A stretch of DNA of 64,000 bases from Primulina eburnea (GCF_022965805.1 NC_133101.1:14045054-14109053), one strand, 5' to 3'; positions 9,747 to 22,342 are shown, counted from the first letter of the stretch. Notes: generated from the letters alone by a model not told the origin. A program made the numbers and translations.

Positions 9747-11337
9747 ATGTTACAGTTTTTAAAAATAAAAAAAAAAAAATTTGTGTTGCCGGAATCCGGC
9801 GACGGAGCTCCGGCGACGGCGATGACGACTAGGTTTTCCAAAAGTGTTTTGGACAATCTTAGTGTCATGGGCCTTGTGTTGTTGGGCCATTAGATGGTCA
9901 ACATATTTTGTGAAATTTAAATGGGCCAAAGTATTTTTGGTGAAAAATGAGTTTTGGGCCCTTAAGTTTAAATTTACAATTGTTGCATATATTTTCTCAT
10001 AAAATAAATAATTGAAGTGGGACTTTAATTATTTATAGTAAATTGTGATTTACAAGAAATTTGATTATAAATAAATTAATTTGAAAGTACACAAAGGTGT
10101 TTGTATACTTTGTTAATTTAATTTATAATTGTGGCGGTTAGTGATTGGATCAAGATATCTAATATTGGATCAATTAATTATAGTGATAATTAATTGATGG
10201 TGTATGATATGTGATATTGTGCATGAAGGATGATCAAAAGCCCAAGCCCAATTTGCTATGTGTATGCTAGGATATTTGATGTTGAATGATTGTAATAATT
10301 ATCAATTTATAAAGTGGGCTTGGTTTATGGCCCGTTCCCACCCCATGAGATGTATCCCTATGTGCCATGGATATTTATTTGTAAATATTAGAATAGTGGA
10401 TGATCAAGATTGGAAGATGGTGGCCATGATGATTATGAAGATCGAAGACATGTAAATATTGGAAGCAAATGTAATAGTTGCATTGCATCCCGTGCATTTA
10501 CCCTAGGATTGGACCTAGGCCCGTGTTTAGCTCACATGGGCCATTAGTTTTGGGGCAATTGATCATCCTTGTATTGTTTTCTATTTATAATATATGCATG
10601 ATATGTTATAAATAATGAGTATGTGCGTTATTATTATTATAATAACAAAGTTGCATGAATCCGACAAACATACGATCAAACATGGCGAGCTTTTAAAATA
10701 AAATTAATGATGCGACCTTTCAAAATTAAAAACCCTCATTTTGAATAAGATTCAAAATTAATATCAAGCCCGAAAAGGGGAATTATAAATTTGTTTATAA
10801 TTTCCTTGTCTTCCATCGACAATGGGTGCATGATGAACGCTACCCGTACTCGGGGCTCGGCTCATATTATTGGGGGGCCCTGGGTGCCGGAAAGCTGTGA
10901 CATCCATTGACATAGTGATGTGAACTACGTGGAACTCCCATGATTTCGGCTCATATTATTGAGGGAACTCATGGCGACCGTCCATTAAGGTTCAATATCG
11001 ATGGGTTAGGCTTGACACGTAAAGATGAACGACGTCATATTATTGGGTCCTAATCAAACGTGAGACAAAAGTATACGTAGAGAGTTGCATGGCGATGCAA
11101 TTGGAAACTACCTTTTAGGAATTGTGATGGCCGATATTATTCGGGATCACAATTCGCTAATTGGACCTTACGTACCTTCTGAGGAAAGAGTTTCCCGTTT
11201 TCACTAGAGGGTAGTGAAAGATGTCAAAACAGTGGGAGCAAATATTTATGAAGTAAAAGTCCAAACTTCATATCTTACTAAATATTTAAAATAGTCATCA
11301 ACATTTATCTGTTTTTACTTTTCAGTACAAATCGACA

Positions 11338-12198
11338 ATGTCTTCGATGCGCAATTCGATATCTGTAATACTCGACAAACACATATTAACTGGACCTAAT
11401 TACCTCACTTGGCTAAGAAATTTGAAAATAGTCTTGAATTCGGAAAGGGTAACATATACACTGACTCAGTCGCCCCCTGTTGAGGCTCCGACTGACTGCA
11501 CTCCTGAGGAATTGCAGGCTTACAAGGAATGGTGTGACCATGACTTGAAAGCCAGGTGTTATATGCTGACTTCTAAGAATGATGAGCTGCAGAGGCGTTT
11601 TGAGGGTGCAAAGAGTGCTGCTGACATTCATTTGCACCTCAAGGAGCTCTTTGGAGAGCAAACGCGTCCTCTCAGGCATGCTACCGTCAAGGAGCTGATC
11701 ACTTTGCGCATGCGAGATGGGGCCTCGGTCCATGAGCATGGCCTAAAGGTGATCGGGCTCGTGGACAAGCGCGTTGGCATGGATTTGATCTTGCCTTCGG
11801 AGTTGACCACCGACGTGTTGCTGTTATCGCTGCCTAGCTCATTTGATCCTTTTGTGGTGAACTTCAACATAAACAAGATGGAACCGACCCTTGAGGAGTT
11901 GGTAAACATGCTTGTTACGTTTGAATCCACCATCAAGAAAGAGAAGTTTGTTCTTTATGTGGGTTCTTCATCTGGTACGAAGATTGATCCACATGGGAAG
12001 GGAAAGAAGAGTTCTTTCCAACGTCCCAAGAAGAACGTGCCCTTGTTGAGGCAATCTCCGAATCCCGTTGAGGCAGCCAGACCAGTTAAGGCTGACAAGA
12101 CTGATGATGTATGTCATCACTGCAAGAAGCCTGGACATTGGAGGCGTAATTGCAAAGAATATCTTGCCCAGAAAAGTTCTGGAAACGGTATGTTCTAA
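11338..12198 (+). CDS. Gag protein of copia H
   Basis: A 286-codon frame starts at ATG after the leader. It carries a copia-type Gag domain (about residues 10-200), a basic Lys-rich linker, and a complete CCHC zinc knuckle, CX2CX4HX4C, from Cys259. In functional elements this protein forms the particle and binds RNA. The frame ends at TAA (12196-12198); the protease remnant follows in the same frame, so the stop probably arose by mutation within a gag-pol frame. The frame is open, but the element around it is dead. Confidence 0.85.
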   Translation: MSSMRNSISVILDKHILTGPNYLTWLRNLKIVLNSERVTYTLTQSPPVEAPTDCTPEELQAYKEWCDHDLKARCYMLTSKNDELQRRFEGAKSAADIHLHLKELFGEQTRPLRHATVKELITLRMRDGASVHEHGLKVIGLVDKRVGMDLILPSELTTDVLLLSLPSSFDPFVVNFNINKMEPTLEELVNMLVTFESTIKKEKFVLYVGSSSGTKIDPHGKGKKSSFQRPKKNVPLLRQSPNPVEAARPVKADKTDDVCHHCKKPGHWRRNCKEYLAQKSSGNGMF

Positions 12199-14588
12199 AT
12201 TGAAGTAAAAATTTCAATTAACTCTTCTTCTTGGGTATTAGATACCGGTTATGACTCACATATCTGTAATGGGTTACAGGTGATGGGAAGAAGTAGAAAG
12301 CTTAAGGAAGGTGTGACCTTCTTGAGGATGGGCAATGGAGCAAGAGTTGCTTCCAAGGCTATTGAAAATGTTTACTTATTATTGAACAATAGTTTAAGTT
12401 AATTTTATGAGATGTTTTGTTTGTACCTAATTTTGTAAAAAACATTGTTTCCATTTCTATGGTGATAAAAATGGATATTCTTGTTTATTTTGCAAAGGTG
12501 TTTGCAACATTACACGAATGAATGTTTGATTGGTACTGGTAAACTTGAAAACGATCTCTAAACTTAAAATTAAAATATATTCCACTAAATGTCCATTCAA
12601 AGGCATACACCATATGAGATATGGATGGGTAAGCCTCCTAAGTATTCTTATCTTAGAATATGGGGTGCCCTGCTTATAAAGCAGGTAGTGGGAGATAAAT
12701 TGGATAGTCGATCCATTTTATGCTAATTTATGGGATATCCAATGAATTCGATTGGATACTACTTCTATCATCCCCAAGAAACAAAAGTGTTTGTTTCTAG
12801 GAATGCGACCTTTTTGAAAGGGAATTTCTATTGGATAGAAAAAGGGAGATGATAGAACTCGAAGAGGTTCGAGAGACACCCACAATTGAAGAACCCACAC
12901 CCGAAGAGCCAAGAGAGGAGATACAAGCTCCTAGAAGATCCGAGAGAGTCTCGAGACCACCTATGAGGTATGGTCAGCTTCTTGAAGAGGGCCATGATGA
13001 GCCTAACCATGGATGTGATCCAAGGACCTTCAAGGAAGCGTTATCTGATGCCGATTCATCCAAATGGCTTGAAGCGATGGAATCTGAGATGAATTCCATG
13101 CATTCGAACCAAGTGTGGAATCTCGTGGATCCACCTGAGGGAATTGTTCCCACAGGGTGTAAATGGATTTACAAGAGGAAACTTGGGGCGGATGGGAAGG
13201 TATTGACCTTCAAGGCGCGATTGGTGGCAAAAGGATATACTCAAAGACAAGGAGTTGACTTTGAGGAAACCTTTTCAACAGTTGCAATGTTCAAGTCTAT
13301 AAGGATATTGCTAGCCATGGCTGCATATTATGACTATGAGATATGGCAGATGGATGTCAAGACAGCCTTTCTTAATGGGGATATTAAGGAAGTGATTTAC
13401 ATGTCTCAAACCTGGAGGGTTTACATCTGTCGGAAGTGAGCATATGGTATGCAAACTTCAGAGATCTATTTATGGTCTAAAGCAGGCATCTAGGAGTTGG
13501 AACCTTAGATTCGATAGTACAATCAAAGAGTTGATTTACTAAAATCCTGAGGAACCCTATGTGTATAAGAAGTTCAGTGGGAGTGTTGTGACATTCCTGG
13601 TGTTGTATGTTGATGACATTCTACTCATTGGGAATGATGTAGGAATGTTGCAATCAACTAAGATATGGTTAGCGAGTAAGTTCTCGATGCACGACTTGGG
13701 TGAAGCATCTTTTGTATTGAGAATACAGATCTATAGAGATAGATCGAGAAGATTGCTTGGTCTCACTCAGTCCACATATATTGATACCATCGTGAAGCCG
13801 TTCTCGATGGATGAGTCCAAGGGAGGACATCTACCAATGTGTCATGGCGTGTCCCTATCCAAGTCTGTCTCCCAAGACTGATGCAGAGATAGTGGCGATG
13901 ACACGCATTCCGTATGCTTCGGCAATTGGTAGCATCATGTATGGGATGATATCTACACGTCTTGACGTGGCTTTCACACTAAGTATAGTGAGTAGATATC
14001 AATCGAACCCTGGTCTTCCACACCTGAAAGCTGTGAAAGACATCCTCAAGTAGTTGAGAAGGACCAATAAGTTGTTCTTGGTCTATGGGGTGGAGAACTG
14101 AGATTGGAAGGCTATACCGACTCTAGCTTCCAAAGCGATATCGATGACTCGAAGTCAACCTCTGGGTTTGTATTCATGCTCAATGGTGCTGATGTCTCTT
14201 GGAAGAGTTCCAAGCAAGACAATATTACGGATTCCAGCACAGAGGCCGAATACATTGCTGCATCAGATACAGCAAGGGAGGCTGTTTGGATAAGGAATTT
14301 CGTCTAGAGTTAGACGTCATTCCTAATGGAGTTGCTCCTATCCCGGTGTTGTGTGACAACACGGGAGCTTTAGCTCAAGCAAAGGAGCCAAGGTCTCATC
14401 AGAAGTCCAAACATGTATTGAGAAAGTACCACATCCTCGGAGAGATTGTGGGAAAAGGAGAAGTGTCGATTGACACAGTCGGCTCCGCAGACAATGTTGT
14501 TGATCCACTAGCTAAGCCTTTACCTGGACCATTATTCGACAAGCATCGCGAATCAATGGTTTTAAAGCATATGGGTAGTTGGCTCTAG
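12199..14588 (+). pseudogene. Decayed copia pol of H (protease, integrase tail, RT, RNase H)
   Basis: The protease active site DTG is at 12241-12249. Protease similarity fades near 12580 and resumes directly in the integrase C-terminal part (about 12600-12840, YEIWMGKPP-like motif), so the integrase zinc domain and DDE core are deleted. RT occupies about 12960-13880, with the YVDD catalytic motif at 13606-13617. RNase H occupies about 14100-14588 and keeps the DNTGA and STEAEY motifs in different frames. Frameshifts are evident near 12680, 13400, 13860, 14090 and 14305; internal stops include TAA near 13540 and TAG near 14052. Normally this region encodes the enzymes that copy and integrate the element; here it is non-functional. 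Confidence 0.88.
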
Positions 14589-14590
14589 TG

Positions 14591-14602
14591 CAAGTGGGAG
14601 AT
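14591..14602 (+). other. Polypurine tract of H
   Basis: CAAGTGGGAGAT directly precedes the 3' LTR; plus-strand DNA synthesis of copia elements primes at such a tract. Confidence 0.75.
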
Positions 14603-16757
14603 TGTTAGAGTAGGTGCCCGTCGAGCCAAGTGTTGGCCGAGTGTTCACAATGAAACTCTATGTATAAGCAATCTTTATTTTAGTAATATTTGATATTATT
14701 ATTTTGGCTCATCTTTATCTGTATACCCATGCTAGTTGCATAGATAAAGCCCTTGAATATACAAATAGTAGAAAGAATATGAGATGCTCATATGATGAGT
14801 ATCATGAAACTCATATTTGTAATACTGTATATTCTAAACGGTTCCTAGTCGATTCAGCCGCCACTAAGAAGGATATAGGCCGCTCGAGTTCGAGACTAGT
14901 ATCTGCGATGTGAGTACCATGTTTCATTGGTAGGGGACATTGTGATGTCCGAACATGCAGATAGGTGCTCCTTGTAGAGTGCACTGAACAACCCTCCATA
15001 AAAGGACTTTCCAAGTGGTTCTCACTTATCGAGTGGAAATGTCCTAGTTTATGGTTGTACAGAATTAGTCCTTATGACCCGGGACAACATTGAGACTCTA
15101 TGTGCTAGAATTACACTTTGACTTGTTTACCGACTCTTATGGGGTCATCAGGTGGCAAGGTTGGGTGTTCTGTCGAAACACATAGGAGTCGATGCATTGT
15201 AGTCGGGGATTCACCGCTTACCTTCGGGTATGGATATCCTATGTGTTATCATATGTATGTAGATCGAAATCTCTTGCCAGATTATGGTTGTAATTATGAA
15301 ATGTGTTTCATAGATTACACCATCGATGCAACTACGACATGACACATAGTATCGATTCATTGACAACTCTCGATAAACCAATGGTTGTCGAATCGATCGG
15401 GATATATGAGTTGAAGGGACCGTACTGTACGCTAACCATAATTGAATGGTTCTTGCAGGCACTATCATTTGATACCTAGGGAATCATGTAAGCGATGCTG
15501 CTAGGCGTTTAACATGATTGGTTGGGTACTATCAGACTTGAGTTCTGACGTTCTTGTTATCAAGGTGTTGATAAGTAAGAATGGAGCAATTGGGGTATGC
15601 TCATATAAGGACATGTTTAGTCCGAATCACATGGAGATGTGAACCCACGGCTAGTCGTATCAATGAACCATTGAGGGCCACACAAGTACTAGCTTTCTAG
15701 ATCCCGTTGAGAAGTAAAAATAGTTCAATGTGTTGAACGGCTTATAAAGGAGTTTATAAGCGTAAGGAAAATTAGAAGTATGACTTCTATAAAGGAGAAA
15801 ATAGTTCAATGTGTTGAACGACTTATAAATGAGTTTATAAGTGTAAAGAAAAATAGACGTATGACTTCTATGATAGAAATGTAAATTTTGATTTATGGAA
15901 GTGTTCCTAAAATTAAAATTTGGCCAAGTGAATAATGTATTTGAAAATTGTGATTTTCATAAACATTATTATGGACTAAATTAAATTAATTCAAATGTTG
16001 AATTAATTAGACAATAGTGGACCTAGTAGAGTCCAAATAATTAAATTAATTCAAGTGTTGAATTAATTAAATAATATTGAGTCTTGTAGAGCTCAATTAA
16101 AATAATTATTTAACTAGTGGGACTTGGGTAAATTCAAGTAATGTTTAAATAGTCTCAAATATGTTTGAGATAATTAAATTTAGTCCAAAGTTTTTAATTT
16201 GATTAAAAACTATATTATATGCATGCATGGGAGGTGAAGGGTTGGAGATTACTTTTTATTAAAATAATGCAAGGCATGCACCTTTTGCTTTTTGCTTTTC
16301 TCACAACCAAGACAAGAAAATTAACTCATTCTCCTTCCCCTCCAACATGAGATGGCCGAAAATCTTCTCTCCCAATTCTCTCCATTTTTCTTCATTTTCT
16401 TGTTCTTCAATTTGTTGAGGAACACTACACTTCTCTTTGAAAAATCCTCTTAGTTTTCTAGTGCAAATTAAGAGGGGATCTACCTAGTTGGTGGTGGGCC
16501 TAATTTGAAGGAAAGATTCAAGGACTTGGAGGAGGAGCTTGTAGATCTTCATGCATTGAAGAGCTTTGTTGTTTGACAACAAAGTTGGAGCCACAATCAA
16601 TCTTTTAAAGATTGATAGGTAAAAAATTCTAAAACACCCTATGAATGTGTTTTTATTGTAAATATTGCACAATACTATGGTGGCCGAAAATTTTCCTCAA
16701 AAATTCGATTTTTGTGCTTCCGTTGCGCTTCCGGCCACTTTAACCGGTCCGCTTTCA
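14603..16757 (+). repeat. 3' LTR of copia H
   Basis: 2155 bp and about 98.6% identical by eye to the 5' LTR. The hairpin series is preserved. One substitution relative to the 5' LTR changes only a loop (GTG to ATG, 15995-15997) and leaves both 11-bp arms perfect. The palindrome CTCTGGCCAGAG of the 5' copy is broken here. Confidence 0.92.
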
Positions 16758-17235
16758 CCATCTTCAATATTCATGAGTTCCTTACATATTTAATACATAA
16801 CAATGGAATATGGTGCTATGTTTCAACAATAACTATACTAACAATGTATATATATCAATAATCAATGAGAATCATTTGAAATCATAATACTACTCATGTA
16901 TTACTTCAAGAACATGCCAAGTTACAGTCCAAGCTTAAGAACACTGGTTTGAGACGGTGTTTCGCGCTCCTATACTGTCAAATATACCAATAATTCAGTC
17001 ACTATTGTATAAACTAGCTGAAAATCACTCCTATACATGTAGGATAACTAAAAAGGAAGAAAACTTACACCTATATGATGTTCTTGTGATGGGGAACAAA
17101 GTTCTAACTTCGAAACTTTGAAAGGAATGAAGAAGAGAGCTTTGAAGGAAGATTTCTGTAAGTTTCTCTCGAGCTTTTGCTGTTAAGGAATGAAAAATAC
17201 TGAAGAAATGGTTTAGAAACTCGAAACTTATCTTC

Positions 17236-17355
17236 TTATATATAAGGCGGCGCTCGGGCGGTCATTTTCTACCGCCCTAGCGCGGAATGTTCTGTCCGTA
17301 ACCAAAAATGAAGAACCATTGGCGCTCGGGCGGTAATTTCTTACCGCTCGGGCGC
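17236..17355 (-). promoter_or_regulatory. Promoter region of B 3' LTR: TATA box and GC-rich repeats
   Basis: On the minus strand a TATATATAAG-type TATA box (17236-17245) lies directly downstream of four GC-rich units built on CGCCCGAGCG or CGCCCTAGCG (17247-17355), with arms such as GGCGC/GCGCC. The equivalent at 40521-40640 in the other LTR carries several substitutions in the units. The units resemble the CTCGCCCTAGCG array of F. Confidence 0.65.
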
Positions 17356-17942
17356 CACTCTGCGCACAACCCTCTCAAAGATCGCTTCCGAAATGGCTCT
17401 TCCGTTTATAATCTGAAAAACGGGTAAACTACAAAGATGTAGCCCTATGTCTTGGCTTGAATCTCCCACTGGTTTCAGGTCATTTGGAGGTCTGAGTAAA
17501 AAGTTATGCCCATTCTCCCAACATGTGTCATTGTAGGAGTGACGATACACACGACCCACTTCGGGGCGCTTTTGGCTTGTCTTCCACAATGATTTGGACA
17601 AAACCCAAAACTTGAAAGTTGTGACCTTACATCTTAGCTTTCTAAAGGTTATGGCCTAACACCATTTGGATCAATACTCAAATGATTATGCTAAAACCCG
17701 TAAAAACTGCCATATTTGCATCTCATTTCCTACCAACTTCATAACACTACTTCTACCTACACATCTTACTATCACTATTTTAACACATATTCATTCTCAA
17801 GATACCATGGACGATATAAAAGTCATGTTCAATCTCAATATTGATACCTCAATCATCACGTGAAATCTAACGAGCTAAATAACTACATAATAAACGACAT
17901 AAACGTATTACTAGTCATTTGTACGAGTAACCGGGCATTACA

Positions 17943-17954
17943 ATTCTCCCCTCC
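17943..17954 (-). other. Polypurine tract of B
   Basis: On the minus strand GGAGGGGAGAAT abuts the LTR start TGTAATGCCC, preceded by the TTTCGAGGGCGAAAT-like word common before gypsy 3' LTRs. Confidence 0.8.
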
Positions 17955-17955
17955 T

Positions 17956-20900
17956 TCAAAGAATTTCGCCCTCGAAATTTGACGTACCATATAGTTCAGG
18001 ATATCTCTGTTGGATCTCGTCTTCTCGCTCCCAAGTTGCTTCTTCAATTGCATGATTACGCCATAACAATTTCACCAATGGTGTTTCCTTGCCTCGTAAC
18101 ACTTTTGATTCCCTGTCAAGGATTTGGACCGGTCGTTCTTCATATGAGAGATTCTAGGCAAGCTCCAATGGTTCCTAATGAAGAACGTGAGAAGGATTGG
18201 CCAAATACTTTCGTAGCAAGGAAACGTGAAAAACTTTGTGAACATTTGACAAGTTCGGAGGAAAAGCAACTCGGTAGGCTCTGTCTCCTATTCTTTCCAA
18301 GATTTCAGATGGACCTATATATCTTGGACTCAATTTTCCCTTCTTACCAAAACGCAAAATGCCCTTCAATGGTGATATCTTTACAAATACATGGTCACCA
18401 ACCTGAAATTCCAATCGACGACGTCGCACATCAGCATAGCTTTTCTGTCGACTCTGAGCAGTGTGCATTCTTTCTCTGATCTTGGTTACCAATTCAGCAG
18501 TCTGTTGAACCAATTCAGGGCCTAATAATTTCCTTTCTCCTATTTCATCCCAATGTACTGGAGATCGACATTTTCTACCATATAATGCAGTATATGGTGC
18601 CATTCCAATGCTTGACTGATAGCTATTGTTATATGTAAACTCAGCCAACGGTAGTTTACTGTCCCAACTACCTGGGAAGTCAATAGTACATGCCCTCAAC
18701 ATATCTTCTAAGATCTAATTCACTCGTTCTGATTGTCCATCAGTTTGAGGGTGGAATGCTGTGCTGAATGACAATCTAGTTCCCATAGCATGATGCAAGC
18801 TTTTCCAAAATGCAGATGTAAATTTGGGATCTCTATCTGATACAATGGACACTGGGATGCCATGAAGCCTCACTATCTCTTTGATGTATTCTTCAGCATA
18901 TTGATTCATCGTGTATGTGGTCTTCACCGGAAGAAAGTGAGCTGATTTTGTAAGTCGATCCACAATAACCCATATAGCATTGAACCCTCTTTGAGTTCTT
19001 GGCAAACCAAGAATGAAATCCATCGTGATGTGGTCCCATTTCCATTCAGGGATGGGTAGTGGTTTAAGGAGTCCTGCTGGTCTTTGATGTTCCTTTTTGA
19101 CCTGTTGACAAGTTAGACATTGTGCAACAAATTGAGCAATGTCCCTTTTCGTACCTGGCCACCAAAATAATGGTTTCAAATCCTTGTACATTTTTGTGCC
19201 TCTTGGATGGATCGAATAGGGAGTAGCATGAGCATCAATAAAAATGTCGGTTCTAATCGTTCCTTGCTTTGGCACACACAATCTCCCTTGATATGTCCAT
19301 ATTCCTTCCCCATCCAATTCAAACTTCAAATTTCTTTTTTCTTCATCTCGCTGCCTAAATTGTTGTATTTCATTATCTGTGTTTTGTTCGACCTTAATCC
19401 TGTCTGCAAGCATTGGTCGAACCATAAGAGATGATAGCTGAATTGCAGCTCCCTTTGGAATAACATCAAGCTTCAAGTTCTGCAAATCCCATAGGATTTG
19501 TTCTTGTACTTGCATCGCAGCAATTGAACTGGACTTTCGACTTAACGCATCTGCAACAACATTGGCTTTTCCTGGATGATAATTAATAACACAATCGTAA
19601 TCCTTCACCAATTCCAACCAACGTCGTTGTCGCATATTCAATTCTTTTTGTGTGAATAAATATTTCAGACTCTTGTGGTCCGTGTAAATTTCACACCGTT
19701 CACCATACAGATAATGGCGCCATATTTTCAACGCAAATACCACTGCTGCCAGTTCTAAATCATGTGTGGGATAGTTCTTTTCATATTCTTTCAATTGTCT
19801 AGAGGCATAAGCAATCACCTTCCCGTGTTGCATCAAGACTGCTCCTAAACCTTGTTTCGAAGCATCACTATATACTACGAAATCTCCTAATCCTTCTGGA
19901 ATAGCAAGGACCGGTGCTGAAGTCAATTTTACCTTTAACTCTTGGAAACTGCGATCACATGCTTCGTCCCACACAAATTTCACATTCTTTCGAGTTAAAG
20001 CAGTCAAAGGTAATGCTATCTTAGAAAATCCCGCTATAAACCGACGGTAATAACCAGCTAGCCCAAGAAAACTACGTACCTCGGTAACAGTGGTAGGTCG
20101 TAGCCAGTTATTAACAGCTTCAATCTTACTTGGATCCACTGATATGCCTTCTTTTGAAATGATATGTCCCAAGAATGCTACTTGTTCAAGCCAAAATTCA
20201 CATTTCTTCCATTTGGCATATAAATGTTTATCCTTCAAAGTCTGCAAACTAATTGCAAATGTTCTCGATGCTCCTCTACAGTTCGTGAGTAGATGAGAAT
20301 ATCATCTATAATCACAATCACGAACTTGTCTAGAAATGGCTTGAAAATTCTGTTCATTAAATCCATGAAAGCAGCTGGTGCATTTGTTAGTCCAAATGGC
20401 ATTACAAGAAATTCATAATGCCCGTACCTGGTTCGGAAGGCAGTCTTAGAAATATCATCTGACTTCACTTTTAATTGATGATAGCCCGATCGTAAATCAA
20501 TCTTCGAAAGATGGCAGCTCCTTGTAATTGATCAAACAAATCATCAATTCTGGGGAGTGGATACTTATTCTTGATTGTCACTTTGTTCAACTCCCTATAA
20601 TCGATACACAGACGGAGGGTACCGTCTTTCTTTTTAACAAACAAAACAGGTGCACCCCACGGTGAAAAGCTCGGTCTAATAAACCCTTTATCAAGCAACT
20701 CTTGTAACTGTTCTTTTAATTCCTTCATTTCTGTAGGAGCTAATCGATAAGGAGCTTTTGAGATCGGATGAGTTCCTGCCACAACATCGATTACAAATTC
20801 GATCTCTCTATCTGGGGGTAAGCCTGTTACATCATCAGGAAACACTTCTGGAAATTCACAAACGACATCTGTATCTTTTAGTTCACGAACCGGTGGATCA

Positions 20901-21066
20901 ATAACTAAAACAGATGCTAAATATCCTTGACACCCCTTCTGTAATAATTTACAAGCCTTTATACAAGAGATTATCCGAAGAGAAAGATATACCTGCACTT
21001 GCTACTGTGAATGGTTCAGCTCCTACTGGTGCAAACTTGATCATCTTCAGGCCACAGTCAATATTA
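17956..21066 (-). pseudogene. Gypsy pol of B: RT, RNase H, integrase and chromodomain-like tail
   Basis: Reading leftward from F there is a protease/RT linker (about 20990-21066), RT (about 20230-20890, catalytic IIDD), RNase H (about 19570-19990), integrase zinc and DDE core, and a C-terminal chromodomain-like tail ending at TGA 17956-17958. Frameshifts occur near 20990, near 20508 (1 bp) and near 20246 (1 bp). Internal stops occur at 18715-18717 (TAG where D and F have CAG), 18175-18177 and 18154-18156. Antisense frames such as 17979-18479 (+) are shadows. Integrase continues in frame past the last two stops, so the pseudogene is longer than its open frames suggest. Confidence 0.88.
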
Positions 21067-21213
21067 TGTAATAGCCGAGCTTGGTGTATGGTACGGTTTA
21101 AGTTTTCATAAGTTTTGTAAGGCTCGAGAATTGTCCGTGTCATCGATGTGAGACTTGAAGAGGAGAATGCAAGACATGAAAAATGAGAGTTTGAGCAAGC
21201 ATGGCCGAAGCCA

Positions 21214-21443
21214 CACCGCCCCTGCGGTGCTAGGACTACCGCACCCGCGGTGTAGGTGACAGAAAGTTGAGGGAAATATGCGAAGCAACACCGCACCCGC
21301 GGTGCGCGCAAGACCGCACCCGCGGTGGTGAGACCGCACCCGCGGTGATGCAAGCGCCGCACACGCGGTGATCGACATTTAGGAAAATGCGTTGCTGCCG
21401 AGAGCACAGCGCACCCGCGCTCTTGAGTTGCCGCACCCGCGGT
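21214..21443 (+). repeat. GC-palindrome array in U3 of G
   Basis: Eight copies of ACCGCACCCGCGGT or variants (including GCGCACCCGCGCT). The 3' LTR has seven: one unit of 20 bp is missing between flanking copies, as expected from slippage or unequal pairing of the repeats. Confidence 0.85.
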
Positions 21444-21495
21444 GCTGCATGCGCGAATGCCACCTTTCATTTTTATGTTTACACATGGCTTGGGG

Positions 21496-21502
21496 TATAT
21501 AA
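21496..21502 (+). promoter_or_regulatory. TATA box of G LTR
   Basis: TATATAA about 50 bp after the array. The same sequence is present in the 3' LTR at 28161-28167. Confidence 0.65.
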
Positions 21503-22126
21503 GCTTGCATTGGCACCTCATCTCTTCTCCATTTTCAGCAGCCGGGAAGCAAGAGCAAGGGGAGAGAGTTCACTTCTTTATAGTCTTTGCACTTGAGATT
21601 TTGAGTGGTTTTGTGTTCCGATTTTAATTTCGAGGCCGGATTCATGATCCTTGCAACGAGGGCTAGCTAAGGATGTAAGTTCTTATATTTCCAGCATGTT
21701 TCGAAATTCATATGTTGGGGAAATTATGTTTTGAGTTGAGAAATGTGTTCTTGGTATATCGAGCATCGTAGATTCGTTATCAGATTGATTTTCGGATATC
21801 GTATGCTAGGGGTTCGATTTTCCAGCATGTGTGGATCGAATAGATACAGATTTCATCATGTATGTTGATGTTTAGATGAGATTATGAGTATTGAGGTTAA
21901 TCGATTATTGTGATGTTGAGATTGAGTTATCGGTATCGAGAATTACGCTGTTATGCCGTCAATTTGCACCGAGATTTATTATTGATTGGAATATGTATTG
22001 CTTTGAGTTAGAGATTGATATTGTGTGTCTACACATTGCCATTTCAGATTTGAAGTGACAGGTTTGACATTTGATTCGAGATCTCGACAGACAGTGCGAC
22101 AAGAAAGGTATAATTCATGTGGTCTC

Positions 22127-22166
22127 GGGATTGCACAACTCGATTCAGATTTGATACGAGTTTCCC
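22127..22166 (+). other. Stem-loop I in G LTR
   Basis: GGGA, a 6-nt bulge, AACTCG, loop, CGAGTT and TCCC. Compared with A2 and C the inner stem is shorter and its sixth pair is G-C instead of A-T. Confidence 0.55.
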
Positions 22167-22342
22167 TAAATCGCATACTAGATTGTTATTACATTGATGA
22201 TGTAATGTCTTGTTATTGATTTATATTCGAGTCCTGAGATAGGAGATATTGGCAGATTGGCCAAAACTAGACGTTTCGGTGTATCGACGCATAGGAGCAG
22301 ATTTGCTATATGTGTAGACCCTCGATACAGAGTTGACCGAAG

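Larger units (their letters stand above)
9545..11337 (+). other. Long leader of copia H
   Basis: 1.8 kb between the 5' LTR and gag without a convincing gene. It holds the PBS, a GC-rich inverted repeat (9691-9746), AT-rich sequence, and four dispersed copies of a core ATATTATT followed by G/C-rich bases (about 10863, 10953, 11035 and 11133) at 80-100 bp spacing. Confidence 0.7.
7391..16757 (+). mobile_element. Element H, Ty1/copia retrotransposon with deleted integrase
   Basis: Two LTRs (7391-9544 and 14603-16757) flank PBS, a 1.8-kb leader, gag and a decayed pol. The order protease, integrase remnant, RT, RNase H is the copia order. The target site duplication CCATC is perfect (7386-7390 and 16758-16762), and the other LTR of B (near 40046) carries the single uninterrupted CCATC, an empty-site proof. 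LTR divergence is roughly 30 differences in 2155 bp (about 1.4%). The integrase catalytic core is missing, so this copy cannot move on its own. I do not assign a copia lineage. Confidence 0.93.
6621..17942 (-). repeat. 3' LTR of B, split by copia H
   Basis: The + strand runs TGTCACACCC...GGGCATTACA, so the minus-strand LTR starts TGTAATGCCC and ends GTGTGACA. Segments 6621-7390 and 16763-17942 belong to it; 7391-16762 is element H plus one target copy. The uninterrupted partner at 39279-41094 shows the empty site. Its U3 part (about 17360-17600) is clearly homologous to the U3 of F, so B and F have related LTRs. Confidence 0.88.

Noticed and set aside
17979..18479. 166-codon + strand frame
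   Set aside because: Antisense to the integrase tail of B, which carries the recognisable domain.
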